Numbered from the stretch's first letter, positions 29,688-37,666 are shown. The stretch: DNA of 64,000 nt from Oleiagrimonas sp963817755 (GCA_963817755.1 CAWFPB010000002.1:496001-560000); one strand, 5' to 3'. Made by a program: numbers and translations. Notes: generated by a model from the sequence alone, not told the origin.

Positions 29688-31289
29688 TCACAGGTTGTTG
29701 TAGCTGGGTCCGGAGCCGCCTTCCGGCGTGACCCAGTCGATGATCTGGTATGGGTCCTTGATGTCGCAGGTCTTGCAGTGCACGCAGTTGGCGGCGTTGA
29801 TCTGCAGCCGCTTGCCGGCCTCGTCCTCGACGATCTCGTAGACGTTGGCCGGGCAGAAGCGCGTGCACGGGTTGTCGTACTCCTCGGCGCACGTGGTGAT
29901 GCACACGTTGGTGTCGGCCACCTTCAGGTGCACCGGCTGGTCCTCGTCGTGCTCGGTGGCGGCGAAGTACACGCTGGCCAGGCGGTCGCGCGGCGGCAGG
30001 TCGCGCTGGACGTAGTCGCGCTTCGGACGTTCGTACTCGCCCACCTTCTTCAGCGAGGACCAGTCGGCACGGTTGGTCAGCGTCCACGGCGACAGGCCGG
30101 CGGTGACGGTTTCCCAGGCCGCGTTGGCCAGGCCGAACCACAGGCCCTTGTGGAAGCCGGGACGCACGTTGCGCACCTTCTTCAGCTCGGCCATCACGGC
30201 CGAATCGCGCAGGACCCGGTCGAAGCCTTCGGACGCGCCATGCGCGGCCACGTGCTCGGCCGCCAGCATGCCCGAGCGGATCGCCTGGTGGGTGCCCTTG
30301 ATCTTGGGCACGTTGAGCAGGCCGGCAGCGTCGCCGATCAGCAGGGCACCGGGCATGTCCACCTTGGGCAGCGACTGGTAGCCGCCCTCGACCAGGGCGC
30401 GCGCGCCGCCGGACAGGATCTGCCCGCCCTCGAGCAGGGCCTTCACCTTCGGGTGGTGCTTGAGTTGCTGGAAGGCCTCGAACGGCGAGAATTCCGGGTC
30501 CTCGTAGTCGAGGCCGGCGACGAAGCCGATCGCCACGCGGTTGTCGTCCAGGTGGTAGATGAAGCTGCCGCCGTAGGTTTTCGGATCCAGCGGCCAGCCG
30601 ACCGTGTGCACCACCTTGCCCGGCGTGACCCGGCCCTCGGGCACCTGCCACAGTTCCTTCATGCCGATGCCGTAGGTCTGCGGGTCGGCGTCCCTGTCCA
30701 GTTCGAACTTCCTGATGAGTTGCTTGGACAGGTGGCCGCGGCAGCCCTCGGCCAGGACCGTGACCTTGGCCAGGATGTCGATGCCCTGGGTGTAGCCGGG
30801 CTTGTGCGAGCCGTCGCGGGCCACGCCCATGTCGCCGATGCGCACGCCGGCGACCGCGCCTTCCTCGCTGTACACGGGCTCGGCGGCGGCAAAGCCCGGG
30901 AAGATGTCCACGCCCAGCGCCTCGGCCTGCGGTGCCAGCCACGCGCACAGCGCGCCCAGGCTGACGATGTAGTTGCCCGTGTTGTGCATCTGCGGCGGCG
31001 TCGGCAGCTTGCGGGCCTTTTCGTGATCCTTGAGCATCCACAGCTCGTCGCCGCTGACCGGCACGCAGACCGGCGGCGGGTTCTTGCCCCAGTCGGGCAA
31101 CAGCGCATTCAGCGGTTCGGGCTCGATCACCGCACCGGACAGGATCTGCGCGCCGATCGTCGAGGCCTTCTCGATCACGCATACCGACAGGTCGGGCTTG
31201 AGCTGCTTGAGGCGGATGGCGAACGCCAGTCCCGCCGGGCCCGCGCCCACGGTGATGACGTCGTATTCCATCGTTTCGCGTTCGCTCAT
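29688..31289 (-). CDS. Electron transfer flavoprotein-ubiquinone oxidoreductase
   Basis: With start at 31289 (MSERETMEYDVITVGAGPAG) the protein is 533 residues, typical for bacterial ETF-QO. It has the FAD-binding GAGPAG loop, EGCRGHLSKQLI, GIGMKELWQV, YPLDPKTYGG-like block near residue 240, LLIGDAAGLLNVPKIKGTH, and a C-terminal 4Fe-4S region with CPANVYEI and NCVHCKTCDIKDP. It passes electrons from EtfAB to the ubiquinone pool at the inner membrane. It works with etfBA (17162-18935) and acyl-CoA dehydrogenases such as FadE (55981-58462). The frame is open further upstream but that part has no conserved features. Confidence 0.97.
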   Translation of the reverse strand: MSERETMEYDVITVGAGPAGLAFAIRLKQLKPDLSVCVIEKASTIGAQILSGAVIEPEPLNALLPDWGKNPPPVCVPVSGDELWMLKDHEKARKLPTPPQMHNTGNYIVSLGALCAWLAPQAEALGVDIFPGFAAAEPVYSEEGAVAGVRIGDMGVARDGSHKPGYTQGIDILAKVTVLAEGCRGHLSKQLIRKFELDRDADPQTYGIGMKELWQVPEGRVTPGKVVHTVGWPLDPKTYGGSFIYHLDDNRVAIGFVAGLDYEDPEFSPFEAFQQLKHHPKVKALLEGGQILSGGARALVEGGYQSLPKVDMPGALLIGDAAGLLNVPKIKGTHQAIRSGMLAAEHVAAHGASEGFDRVLRDSAVMAELKKVRNVRPGFHKGLWFGLANAAWETVTAGLSPWTLTNRADWSSLKKVGEYERPKRDYVQRDLPPRDRLASVYFAATEHDEDQPVHLKVADTNVCITTCAEEYDNPCTRFCPANVYEIVEDEAGKRLQINAANCVHCKTCDIKDPYQIIDWVTPEGGSGPSYNNL

Positions 31290-31469
31290 GTCTGGCTCCA
31301 TTGGGACACGTTGGGGCATGCGGGTGTGCGCAGTGCCGCAAGGCGCACGTCGGGATGCACGATTGTCCGCATTCGGAGGGCGAGCGGCAAATTCCGGGAA
31401 TGGCTTGCGTCGCGCACGGATTTGCGCGTACATGAAAAGATTGAAGGGAATTCGAATCCCGGGAGCCGC

Positions 31470-32882
31470 ATGAACACATCCGCCTCACCCGTCGCCCGCG
31501 ACCTGCGTCGCGCCAGCATGTGCCAGCAACTGCACTGGCTGGCCATCGGCCGTACCAGTCCGCAGCAGCTGGCCGACGCCTGCATGGAAGCCATCGGGAG
31601 GCTCAATCCCGTGCTCAATGCATTTATCGATGTGCGCCCGGCCCTGGTGCAGGACCAGGTGGTCGGTGCCGGCAAGCGGCGCGAGAAGGGCGTGATCGGT
31701 CGGCTGGACGGCATTCCGGTGGCGATCAAGGACAACATCGACATGGCCGGCTGGCCCACCCGTGCGGGCATGCCCGGTCGCGACGACAGCGAGGCCATGC
31801 ACGATGCGCACGTCGTGTCGCGACTGCGCGCCGCCGGAGCGGTATTGCTGGGCAAGACCAATATGGACGAGGGCGCGCTGGGCGCGGTGACCGACAACCC
31901 GCACACCGGCGCCACGCACAACCCGTTCCGCGTCGATTGCTCTGCGGGAGGATCCTCCGGCGGTGCGGCTGCGGCCGTGGCCTCGGGGATGGCCAGCGTG
32001 GCGATTGGTACCGACAGCCTCGGTTCGATCCGCATCCCGGCCAGCTATTGCGGGCTGTTCGCGCTCAAGCCCACGCATGGCGAAATTTCCACCCGCGGCG
32101 TGGTTCCGGCGGCGCGCCGGCTGGATGCCATCGGCCTTCTGGCGCGCGGCGTGGACGACCTGACCGTGCTGCTGCAGGTGCTGGCCGGCTACGATGCCGA
32201 CGATCCGCGTTCGCGGCATCGCCGCGTGGCGTTCTCCCTGCCGGACTGGGAGCCGGGCAACCTGCGCACCGGACTGTTGCCGGACCTGCGCGCCCTGGGC
32301 GTGGAGCCGGAAGTGGCGGACATCTTCGAAAAGGCGCTGGACTGTCTTCCATTCGAGCTTGGAAAACGTCGCCCGGTGGATTTCAGCGACTGGGATTTCG
32401 CCCGTACCCGCCGCGCTGGCCTGCTGCTCATGGAATCGGAGATGCTGGGCACCTTCGCCGCGGACCTGGAGGACGCGAGGCATCCGGTCTCGGACGCATT
32501 CCGGGCCATGCTCGAGCATGCGAGCCGGTGCAGTGCCGCCGACTATGCCAACGCCGACCGCGTGCTGGATGCGGCGGCGTTGAAGATGCGGCGCCTGTTC
32601 GCCCAGGTCGATGTCCTGGTCCTGCCGACCACGCCGCAGTCCGCGTTCGCCCTGGATGCGCCAGTGCCCGCCAACCAAGCCGACCTGACAAGCTTTGCCA
32701 GTCTGGCCGCCTGTCCGGCGGTCAGCATCCCGATGGGTCGGACCTCGGAAGGGCTTCCGGTGGGCCTGCAATTCGTCGGGCCGCGCGGCTCGGACCTGCG
32801 CCTGCTGGAACTGGCCCAGGTCTGTGCAGCCAGCCTCGACGCCGCGCCCGAGTATCCGGTCGAGCCGCCGGCGGACGGCTGA
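31470..32882 (+). CDS. Amidase signature family protein
   Basis: The protein has 470 residues from ATG 31470, with GGGAG as Shine-Dalgarno. It shows the Ser-cisSer-Lys triad: Lys in PVAIKDNIDMAG (residue about 89), cis-Ser in SAGGSSGGAAAAVA, and nucleophile Ser in GTDSLGSIRIPA. The family hydrolyses C-N amide bonds (amidases, AtzF, GatA relatives). It is not GatA, since no gatB/gatC is adjacent and the C-terminus differs. The sequence resembles AtzE/amidase-type enzymes; substrate unknown. It ends 9 bp before the AlkB-like gene, so the two may share a message. Confidence 0.9.
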   Translation: MNTSASPVARDLRRASMCQQLHWLAIGRTSPQQLADACMEAIGRLNPVLNAFIDVRPALVQDQVVGAGKRREKGVIGRLDGIPVAIKDNIDMAGWPTRAGMPGRDDSEAMHDAHVVSRLRAAGAVLLGKTNMDEGALGAVTDNPHTGATHNPFRVDCSAGGSSGGAAAAVASGMASVAIGTDSLGSIRIPASYCGLFALKPTHGEISTRGVVPAARRLDAIGLLARGVDDLTVLLQVLAGYDADDPRSRHRRVAFSLPDWEPGNLRTGLLPDLRALGVEPEVADIFEKALDCLPFELGKRRPVDFSDWDFARTRRAGLLLMESEMLGTFAADLEDARHPVSDAFRAMLEHASRCSAADYANADRVLDAAALKMRRLFAQVDVLVLPTTPQSAFALDAPVPANQADLTSFASLAACPAVSIPMGRTSEGLPVGLQFVGPRGSDLRLLELAQVCAASLDAAPEYPVEPPADG

Positions 32883-32891
32883 GGCAGGGCA

Positions 32892-33542
32892 ATGATGCAC
32901 AGCGCGTTGTTCGATGACCGCGACGCCTGCATCCAGCCGGAACTGCCCGGCGCGGAGCTGACCCTGTGGCCACGCTGGCTGGCGACGGAGGAAGCCGATG
33001 CGTTGCTGGCGAAGCTGATGGCCGAGATCGATTTCGAGCAGCATCGGCTACGCCTGTTCGGGCGCAGCGTGGATGCGCCGCGGCTCAGTTGCTGGATCGG
33101 CGATCCGCATGCGGTGTACGGCTACTCGGGCACGCGTTTCGCGCCGCACCCGTGGACGCCGGCGCTGGAGTGGCTGCGTGGACGCGTCGAGGCCGCATGC
33201 GGGGCGAGGTTCGACAGCGTGCTGGCCAATCTCTATCGCGACGGCAACGATGCCATGGGCTGGCACAGCGACGACGAGCCGGAGCTGGGCGCGCAGCCGG
33301 TCATCGCCAGCATCAGCCTTGGTGCGTCGAGGCGTTTTCGCCTTCGCAGTCGCGATGCGCAGCGGAGGACGCTGGATATGGAGCTGCCGCACGGCAGCCT
33401 GTTGCGCATGGCCGGCGACACCCAGCGCAACTACCGGCATGCGCTGCCGCGCAGCCGCCGCGTGCACGATGCGCGTCTGAACCTGACCTTCCGCCGCATC
33501 ATCCGGGCCGCAGCGGTTGGAATTGGCGGCGGTGGGCGGTGA
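32892..33542 (+). CDS. AlkB-like 2-oxoglutarate/Fe(II) dioxygenase
   Basis: A 216-residue protein. The iron ligands are the HxD of MGWHSDDEPELG and the later His of NYRHALPRS; Arg residues after it (RSRRVHDARLNLTFR) bind 2-oxoglutarate. ANLYRDGNDAMGWHSD is typical of the ALKBH2/3-like branch. These enzymes remove alkyl groups from N1-adenine and N3-cytosine in DNA or RNA by oxidation. It lies directly after the amidase gene and 36 bp before gcvT. Function is well supported by family, substrate preference is not. Confidence 0.92.
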   Translation: MMHSALFDDRDACIQPELPGAELTLWPRWLATEEADALLAKLMAEIDFEQHRLRLFGRSVDAPRLSCWIGDPHAVYGYSGTRFAPHPWTPALEWLRGRVEAACGARFDSVLANLYRDGNDAMGWHSDDEPELGAQPVIASISLGASRRFRLRSRDAQRRTLDMELPHGSLLRMAGDTQRNYRHALPRSRRVHDARLNLTFRRIIRAAAVGIGGGGR

Positions 33543-33578
33543 TAATGCGCACCCCCTGACCCGTTTCCCGAGCCGAGC

Positions 33579-34679
33579 ATGACTGCAAAGACCGTACTCA
33601 ACGAGACACATCGCGCGCTGGGCGCACGCATGGTCGACTTCGGTGGCTGGGACATGCCGCTCAACTACGGTTCGCAGATCGAGGAGCACCATGCCGTGCG
33701 CAAGGATGCCGGCATGTTCGACGTCTCGCACATGACCGTGGTCGACCTGCATGGCGAGCGCGTGCGCGAGTTCCTGCGTCACCTCCTGGCCAACAGCGTG
33801 GACAAGCTGACCGAGCACGGCAAGGCGCTGTATACCTGCATGCTCAACGAACGCGGCGGCGTGATCGACGACCTGATCGTCTACTACCTGGGCGAGACCT
33901 TCTTCCGCGTCGTGGTCAACGCCGCCACGCGCGAGAAGGACCTGGCCTGGATCCGCCGCCAGGCCGAAGCCTTCGACGTCGAGGTCCGCGAGCGCACCGA
34001 TTTCGCCATGATCGCGGTGCAGGGCCCGCAGGCGCGCGAGAAGCTGATCGGCCTGCTGGCCGAGGTCGACCGCGAGCGCATCCGTGACATGGGCAAGTTC
34101 CACGCCGCCGCCGCCCAGGCGTTGCACGGGGTGCCGCTGTTCGTGGCACGGACCGGCTACACCGGCGAAGACGGATTCGAAATCCTGGTCGACCCGGACC
34201 ATGCCGTCCAGCTGTGGCAGGCGCTGCTCGAAGCGGGGGTGAAGCCGGCAGGCCTGGGCGCGCGCGACACGCTGCGCCTGGAGGCGGGCATGAACCTGTA
34301 CGGCCAGGACATGGACGAGGACGTGACGCCCTGGGAAGCGGCCCTGGGCTGGACCGTGGCGCTGGACGAGGGTCGCGATTTCATCGGTCGGGCCGCGTTG
34401 GAAGCACAGAAGGCCGAAGGCGTGAAGCGGCGCATGATCGGGCTGGTACTGGATGAAAAGGGCGTGCTGCGCCACGGACAGACGGTGCGGACCGAGGCCG
34501 GCGAAGGCGAAATCCTCTCGGGCATCTTCTCGCCCACGCTGGGAAAGGCCATCGCCTTTGCACGGGTGCCGACCGGCGAACTCGGCGAGCCTCGCGTGAT
34601 CATCCGCAATCGCGAACTTCCGGTGCGCGTGGTGAAGTATCCATTCGTGCGTGACGGCAAGCCTCGCGAAGGCATCTGA
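33579..34679 (+). CDS. gcvT: Glycine cleavage system T protein (aminomethyltransferase)
   Basis: A 366-residue protein starting TAKTVLNETHRALGARMVDFGGWDMPLNYGS-like (given here in part), with HMTVVDLHG, GVIDDLIVYYLG, the catalytic-site Asp in VSHM region, ARTGYTGEDGFEI and GLGARDTLRLEAGMNLYGQDMDE. It transfers the methylene unit from the lipoyl arm of GcvH to tetrahydrofolate and releases ammonia. gcvH follows 67 bp downstream; gcvP is not in the window. One-carbon supply is biochemically linked to methionine synthesis, and the methionine repressor gene is the next but one gene. Confidence 0.98.
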   Translation: MTAKTVLNETHRALGARMVDFGGWDMPLNYGSQIEEHHAVRKDAGMFDVSHMTVVDLHGERVREFLRHLLANSVDKLTEHGKALYTCMLNERGGVIDDLIVYYLGETFFRVVVNAATREKDLAWIRRQAEAFDVEVRERTDFAMIAVQGPQAREKLIGLLAEVDRERIRDMGKFHAAAAQALHGVPLFVARTGYTGEDGFEILVDPDHAVQLWQALLEAGVKPAGLGARDTLRLEAGMNLYGQDMDEDVTPWEAALGWTVALDEGRDFIGRAALEAQKAEGVKRRMIGLVLDEKGVLRHGQTVRTEAGEGEILSGIFSPTLGKAIAFARVPTGELGEPRVIIRNRELPVRVVKYPFVRDGKPREGI

Positions 34680-34746
34680 ACTCGAAAACGTGCCGTGGCT
34701 GGCACTAGAATCCCCTACACATCCAACCAAGCGACAGGACCCACCC

Positions 34747-35142
34747 ATGAGCGAGATTCCCGGCGACCTGAAATTCATGAAGTCCCACGAGTGGGCGCGT
34801 CTGGAAGACGACGGCCTGGTACGTGTCGGCATTTCCGACCATGCACAGGCACAGCTCGGAGACCTCGTCTATGTCGAACTTCCGGAAGTCGGTTCGCGCG
34901 TCGGGCCGGACAACGGATGTGCCGTGGTCGAATCCGTGAAAGCGGCATCCGACGTTTATTCGCCGGTCAACGGCGAGGTGGTGCAGGTCAACGAAGCTCT
35001 CGATGACAGTCCCGAGACCATCAACGACGATGCGTTCGGCGAAGGATGGATCTTCGTGGTGCGTCCCGACGACAAGTCCGAACTTGACGAACTGCTGGAC
35101 CCGGATGCATACGCCGAGTTGATCGAGAGCGAAAACGACTGA
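34747..35142 (+). CDS. gcvH: Glycine cleavage system H protein
   Basis: A 131-residue protein that starts MSEIPGDLKFMKSHEWAR. The lipoylated Lys lies in VVESVKAASDVYSPV, and INDDAFGEGWIFVV is typical of the family. The lipoyl arm carries the aminomethyl group between the P, T and L proteins. It is acidic and soluble. It probably shares a message with gcvT, which ends at a strong terminator 90 bp later. Confidence 0.98.
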   Translation: MSEIPGDLKFMKSHEWARLEDDGLVRVGISDHAQAQLGDLVYVELPEVGSRVGPDNGCAVVESVKAASDVYSPVNGEVVQVNEALDDSPETINDDAFGEGWIFVVRPDDKSELDELLDPDAYAELIESEND

Positions 35143-35231
35143 TACCGGCGACGGCGACCGTGCGGGCAGGCTGCTTCATTCTGTCCGAGCGCGGCGGTCT
35201 CAGTTGGATGCGTGAAATCAGCGTCTTGCAG

Positions 35232-35263
35232 GCGCCGCCCGTGTATTTCGGGCGGCGCTTTTT
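35232..35263 (+). terminator. Rho-independent terminator after gcvH
   Basis: A 10-bp perfect stem (GCGCCGCCCG/CGGGCGGCGC, 35232-35241 and 35249-35258), 7-base loop, then five T. It separates the gcv message from the metJ control region that follows. Confidence 0.95.
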
Positions 35264-35352
35264 CATGCGGGCATTGGTGTTTTCAGGCGTCTCCGACCCT
35301 TCGCCCGCTGCATTCACGGGGTCGGTGCGGCCGAAGTATTTCCCGTCCGAAA

Positions 35353-35384
35353 ATACGTATAGATGGATAGACGTCTATATGTTT
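35353..35384. promoter_or_regulatory. Tandem met boxes upstream of metJ (MetJ operator)
   Basis: MetJ binds tandem 8-bp boxes with consensus AGACGTCT. Here four consecutive 8-bp units match at 6/8 (35353-35360), 5/8 (35361-35368), 8/8 (AGACGTCT, 35369-35376) and 5/8 (35377-35384). The array lies after the gcvH terminator and 138-150 bp before the metJ start, with no other gene between. It most likely gives autoregulation. The distance is larger than in E. coli, so a further upstream promoter or long leader may be involved. Confidence 0.85.
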
Positions 35385-35475
35385 CGTGATCCAATGTCGT
35401 GGCAATCCGGGACGGTGTGCATTTGGATGCGCGAACAGGCAGCACGTCGGCTTTGATTTTGCCGTGCAAATTTTA

Positions 35476-35504
35476 TTGACACCGCGTTTATACGGGTCTA
35501 GTTT
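35476..35504 (+). promoter_or_regulatory. Possible metJ-proximal promoter
   Basis: TTGACA (35476-35481) and TAGTTT (35499-35504) with a 17-base spacer. The -10 is weak (3/6) but the -35 is perfect. Transcription would start near 35511, only about 11 bases before ATG 35522 and 23 before ATG 35534, which favours the second ATG. The met boxes lie about 90 bp upstream of this -35, so MetJ could not block it by simple overlap. Confidence 0.5.
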
Positions 35505-35521
35505 TTGCGCCCAATGGCGGA

Positions 35522-36316
35522 ATGGTTTCGAAGATGGCAGCAACGAAGTACATCAAGCCTTACATCGATCATGGAAAGAAGGCGGGGGCGGTACGGAAGG
35601 TCACCGTCTCGATTCCACTTCATGTACTCCGACTGCTTTCCGACGAACGGACTCGCCGCCAGGTGAGCAACCTCAGGCACGCGACCAACAGCGACCTGCT
35701 GGTTGAAGCTTTTCTGCATGCCTTTACCGGGCAACCACTGCCAACTGATGAGGAGCTGAGACGAACCATGGCTACGACGAAGAAAGCCGCGAAGAAACCG
35801 GCCGCACGCAAGGCCGCCAAGAAAACCGCAACCAAGAAACCGGCCGCGAAGAAGGCCGTGAAGAAGGCTGCCGCCAAGAAGCGTGTGGTGAAGAAGGCCG
35901 TTCGCAAGGTCGCCAAGAAGACCACCAAGAAGGCAGCCGCCACCCGCAAGTCCACCTCCAAGCGCGCCGCTGCCAAGAAGACCGTGAAGCGGGCTGCGAA
36001 GAAGACCACGGCCAAGAAGGCCACCAAGAAGGCCGCGAAGAAGACCACGGCCAAGAAGGCCACCAAGAAGGCCGCGAAGAAGACCACGGCCAAGAAGGCC
36101 ACCAAGAAGGCCGCGAAGAAGACCACGGCCAAGAAGGCCACCAAGAAGGCTGCGAAGAAGACCACGGCCAAGAAGGCCACCAAGAAAGCAGCCAGGAAGG
36201 CTCCGGCGAAGAAGGCGGCCAAGAAGACCGCTCGCAAGTCGGCGGCCCGCAAGGCGCCGGCCAAGAAGGCCTCCACCGCGCGTGTTTCGCGGGCCTCCCG
36301 CAGCAAGCGCAGGTAA
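35522..36316 (+). CDS. metJ: Methionine repressor MetJ fused to a histone H1-like Lys/Ala tail
   Basis: The first 80 residues are a full MetJ ribbon-helix-helix repressor: KYIKPYIDHGKK, the DNA-reading strand RKVTVSIPL (Lys and Thr that contact bases are present), SDERTRRQVSNLRHATNS, and EAFLHAFTGQPLP, which forms the S-adenosylmethionine pocket. E. coli MetJ is about 105 residues; here its C-terminal helix is replaced by about 180 residues made of Lys, Ala, Thr, Arg and Pro, without any Asp, Glu or aromatic residue. This tail resembles histone H1-like and AlgP-type proteins. It holds five copies of AAKKTTAKKATKK. The join is a Met codon at 35768 (MATTKKAAKK), the usual start of free-standing H1-like proteins. 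Starts 35522 and 35534 are both possible; 35534 fits E. coli MetJ length better. Neither has a good Shine-Dalgarno. Confidence 0.95.
   Translation: MVSKMAATKYIKPYIDHGKKAGAVRKVTVSIPLHVLRLLSDERTRRQVSNLRHATNSDLLVEAFLHAFTGQPLPTDEELRRTMATTKKAAKKPAARKAAKKTATKKPAAKKAVKKAAAKKRVVKKAVRKVAKKTTKKAAATRKSTSKRAAAKKTVKRAAKKTTAKKATKKAAKKTTAKKATKKAAKKTTAKKATKKAAKKTTAKKATKKAAKKTTAKKATKKAARKAPAKKAAKKTARKSAARKAPAKKASTARVSRASRSKRR
35993..36187 (+). repeat. Five 39-bp tandem repeats inside the metJ tail
   Basis: Five nearly identical in-frame units start at 35993, 36032, 36071, 36110 and 36149, each encoding AAKKTTAKKATKK. They differ only by a few synonymous changes (GCT/GCC, AAG/AAA). Perfect tandem copies of 39 bp are prone to slippage, which would change tail length by 13 residues without breaking the frame. 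Confidence 0.97.
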
Positions 36317-36343
36317 GCGACCAGGGCGTGCACGACGCGCCAC

Positions 36344-36374
36344 GGCTCCCTGCGGCCAACCAGCTCAGGGAGCC
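36344..36374 (+). other. Hairpin downstream of metJ
   Basis: A 9-bp perfect stem (GGCTCCCTG/CAGGGAGCC) with a 13-base loop, 28 bp after the metJ stop and just before the terminator at 36393. It may protect the 3' end of the message. Confidence 0.5.
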
Positions 36375-36392
36375 TGCATCCTTGCAAGCATT

Positions 36393-36416
36393 AGCCCCGG
36401 ATTTCCGGGGCTTTTC
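36393..36416 (+). terminator. Rho-independent terminator after metJ
   Basis: An 8-bp stem (AGCCCCGG/CCGGGGCT), 4-base ATTT loop, followed by a T-rich run (TTTCGTTT). It closes the metJ message, so metJ is probably monocistronic. Confidence 0.9.
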
Positions 36417-36450
36417 GTTTGTCCGGCGCGCGCATTCCCGGCAGCCTCCT

Positions 36451-36477
36451 TGCCAAATAGCCACTTAGCTATTGGCA
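36451..36477. promoter_or_regulatory. Near-palindrome upstream of the TonB-like gene
   Basis: TGCCAAATAG and CTATTGGCA form an inverted repeat with one unpaired A and an 8-base centre, 123 bp before the next gene. It could be an operator or part of a leader hairpin. No family can be named. Confidence 0.3.
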
Positions 36478-36599
36478 GTCGCCACCGATAAGGGTACCTT
36501 GTGCATGAATCCGCGCTGCAACAGGCCGCAGGGTCTGGGTTCTTCAACCAGGGGAACTACAGGGGGCGCGGGTATCTGGTAGCAATCTAGCGAACGACC

Positions 36600-37631
36600 A
36601 TGGATACCCGAATGTCTATAAGCAACCGCTGCCGCGCGCGAGGCGCGGTTTCGTCCAGTCTGCTTTTCACGATCCTGATCATCGTCGTCATCGGTCTGGC
36701 TGGCTGGTTCCTCGTGATCAAGCCGCACATGGACGCGATCCAGAGCGAGCAGGCGCCCAAGGCCGTGGCGACCAAGTCGGCCGCCGTCAAAACGGCCCCG
36801 GTCCCGGCCAATGTCTCGGCCATGAGTACCGACCAGTTGCTTGCCGAGGCGGGAAAGGCCGTCAAGGACGAGCGCCTGCTGTCTCCGGCCGGCAACAACG
36901 CCTTCGAGTTCTACCTCAAGGTGCTTGATCGTCAGCCGAACAACGCGGTGGCCAAGGAGGCTTTGCGCGAAACCTTCCCGTTCGGTGCCAACGAGGCCGA
37001 GCAGGAAATCAACAACCGCAACTTCGCGGAGGCGCAGCGCGAAATCGACCTGCTGGCCAAGGCTTCTCCGGACAACTACACGCTGACGATCCTGCGCTCG
37101 AAGCTCGACGCCCAGCGCAAGACCGCGACCCAGGAGCAGCAGAAGGCCCAGGCCGCGCTTCTGGCCAAGCAGCAGGCGGCGGCAAAGCGTCAGCAGCAGG
37201 CGGAGGCCGAGAGGAAACAACGAGATCAGCAACAGCAGTCGCAGGTGGCGAAGGCAACGTCGACGCCATCCGGGTCCGGTAACAATGGCGCGGAGGCTTC
37301 GAAGCAGAATAGCCAGTCGTCCGCGTCCGCGCCCGCCACGCCGGCCCAGGTGCAGATCCAGGATGCCGTTCTGGTCAAGAGTGTCCAGGCGCGCTTCCCG
37401 GCTGTGGCGCGCATGCGTCGACAGCACGGTTGGGTCGATGTGCAGTTCACCGTCGACACCGACGGCAATGTCACCAACGCCAAGGTGATCGATGCGCAGC
37501 CCAATCACGTGTTCAACCGCGCTGCCCTGCGTGCGGTGGATCGCTGGAAGTACCGACCCGCGCTACGGAACGGCCAGCCGTTCCCGGTGACGATGCGTCG
37601 ACGCATCAACTTCAACCTCGGGGGACAGTAA
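36600..37631 (+). CDS. TonB-like energy transducer protein
   Basis: The 343-residue protein has one membrane helix near the N-terminus (SSLLFTILIIVVIGLAGWFLVI, shown in part), a periplasmic helical region (TDQLLAEAGKAVKDERLLSPAGNN), a Gln/Lys/Ala-rich coiled stretch (residues about 175-235), a Ser/Pro linker, and a C-terminal TonB_C domain (residues about 255-343: GWVDVQFTVDTDGNV, AALRAVDRWKYRPAL). TonB-type proteins connect the proton-motive complex in the inner membrane to outer-membrane receptors such as SuxA. The tandem arrangement with a helical repeat region is unlike classical Pro-rich TonB. No exbBD is nearby. Ends at a strong terminator. Confidence 0.85.
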   Translation: MDTRMSISNRCRARGAVSSSLLFTILIIVVIGLAGWFLVIKPHMDAIQSEQAPKAVATKSAAVKTAPVPANVSAMSTDQLLAEAGKAVKDERLLSPAGNNAFEFYLKVLDRQPNNAVAKEALRETFPFGANEAEQEINNRNFAEAQREIDLLAKASPDNYTLTILRSKLDAQRKTATQEQQKAQAALLAKQQAAAKRQQQAEAERKQRDQQQQSQVAKATSTPSGSGNNGAEASKQNSQSSASAPATPAQVQIQDAVLVKSVQARFPAVARMRRQHGWVDVQFTVDTDGNVTNAKVIDAQPNHVFNRAALRAVDRWKYRPALRNGQPFPVTMRRRINFNLGGQ

Positions 37632-37666
37632 CCACCCGACGTGCTCCAGGACTCCGGTCGACACAA

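Noticed and set aside
35385..35520. Possible SAM or SAH riboswitch in the metJ leader
   Set aside because: None of the conserved core strings seen at metX (GGGGCAACC, GGTGCCAA, GAGAGATG) occurs here.
35514..35575. A second frame upstream of metJ begins MAEW, the same first four residues as E. coli MetJ
   Set aside because: It leaves the MetJ frame after Trp and cannot produce the repressor without a frameshift; the frame from 35522/35534 already gives a full MetJ. Four matching residues can be chance.
35620..36464. Minus-strand frames over metJ rich in Leu/Gly/Phe or Trp/Ser/Pro
   Set aside because: They are antisense translations of the Lys/Ala repeat codons and not genes.
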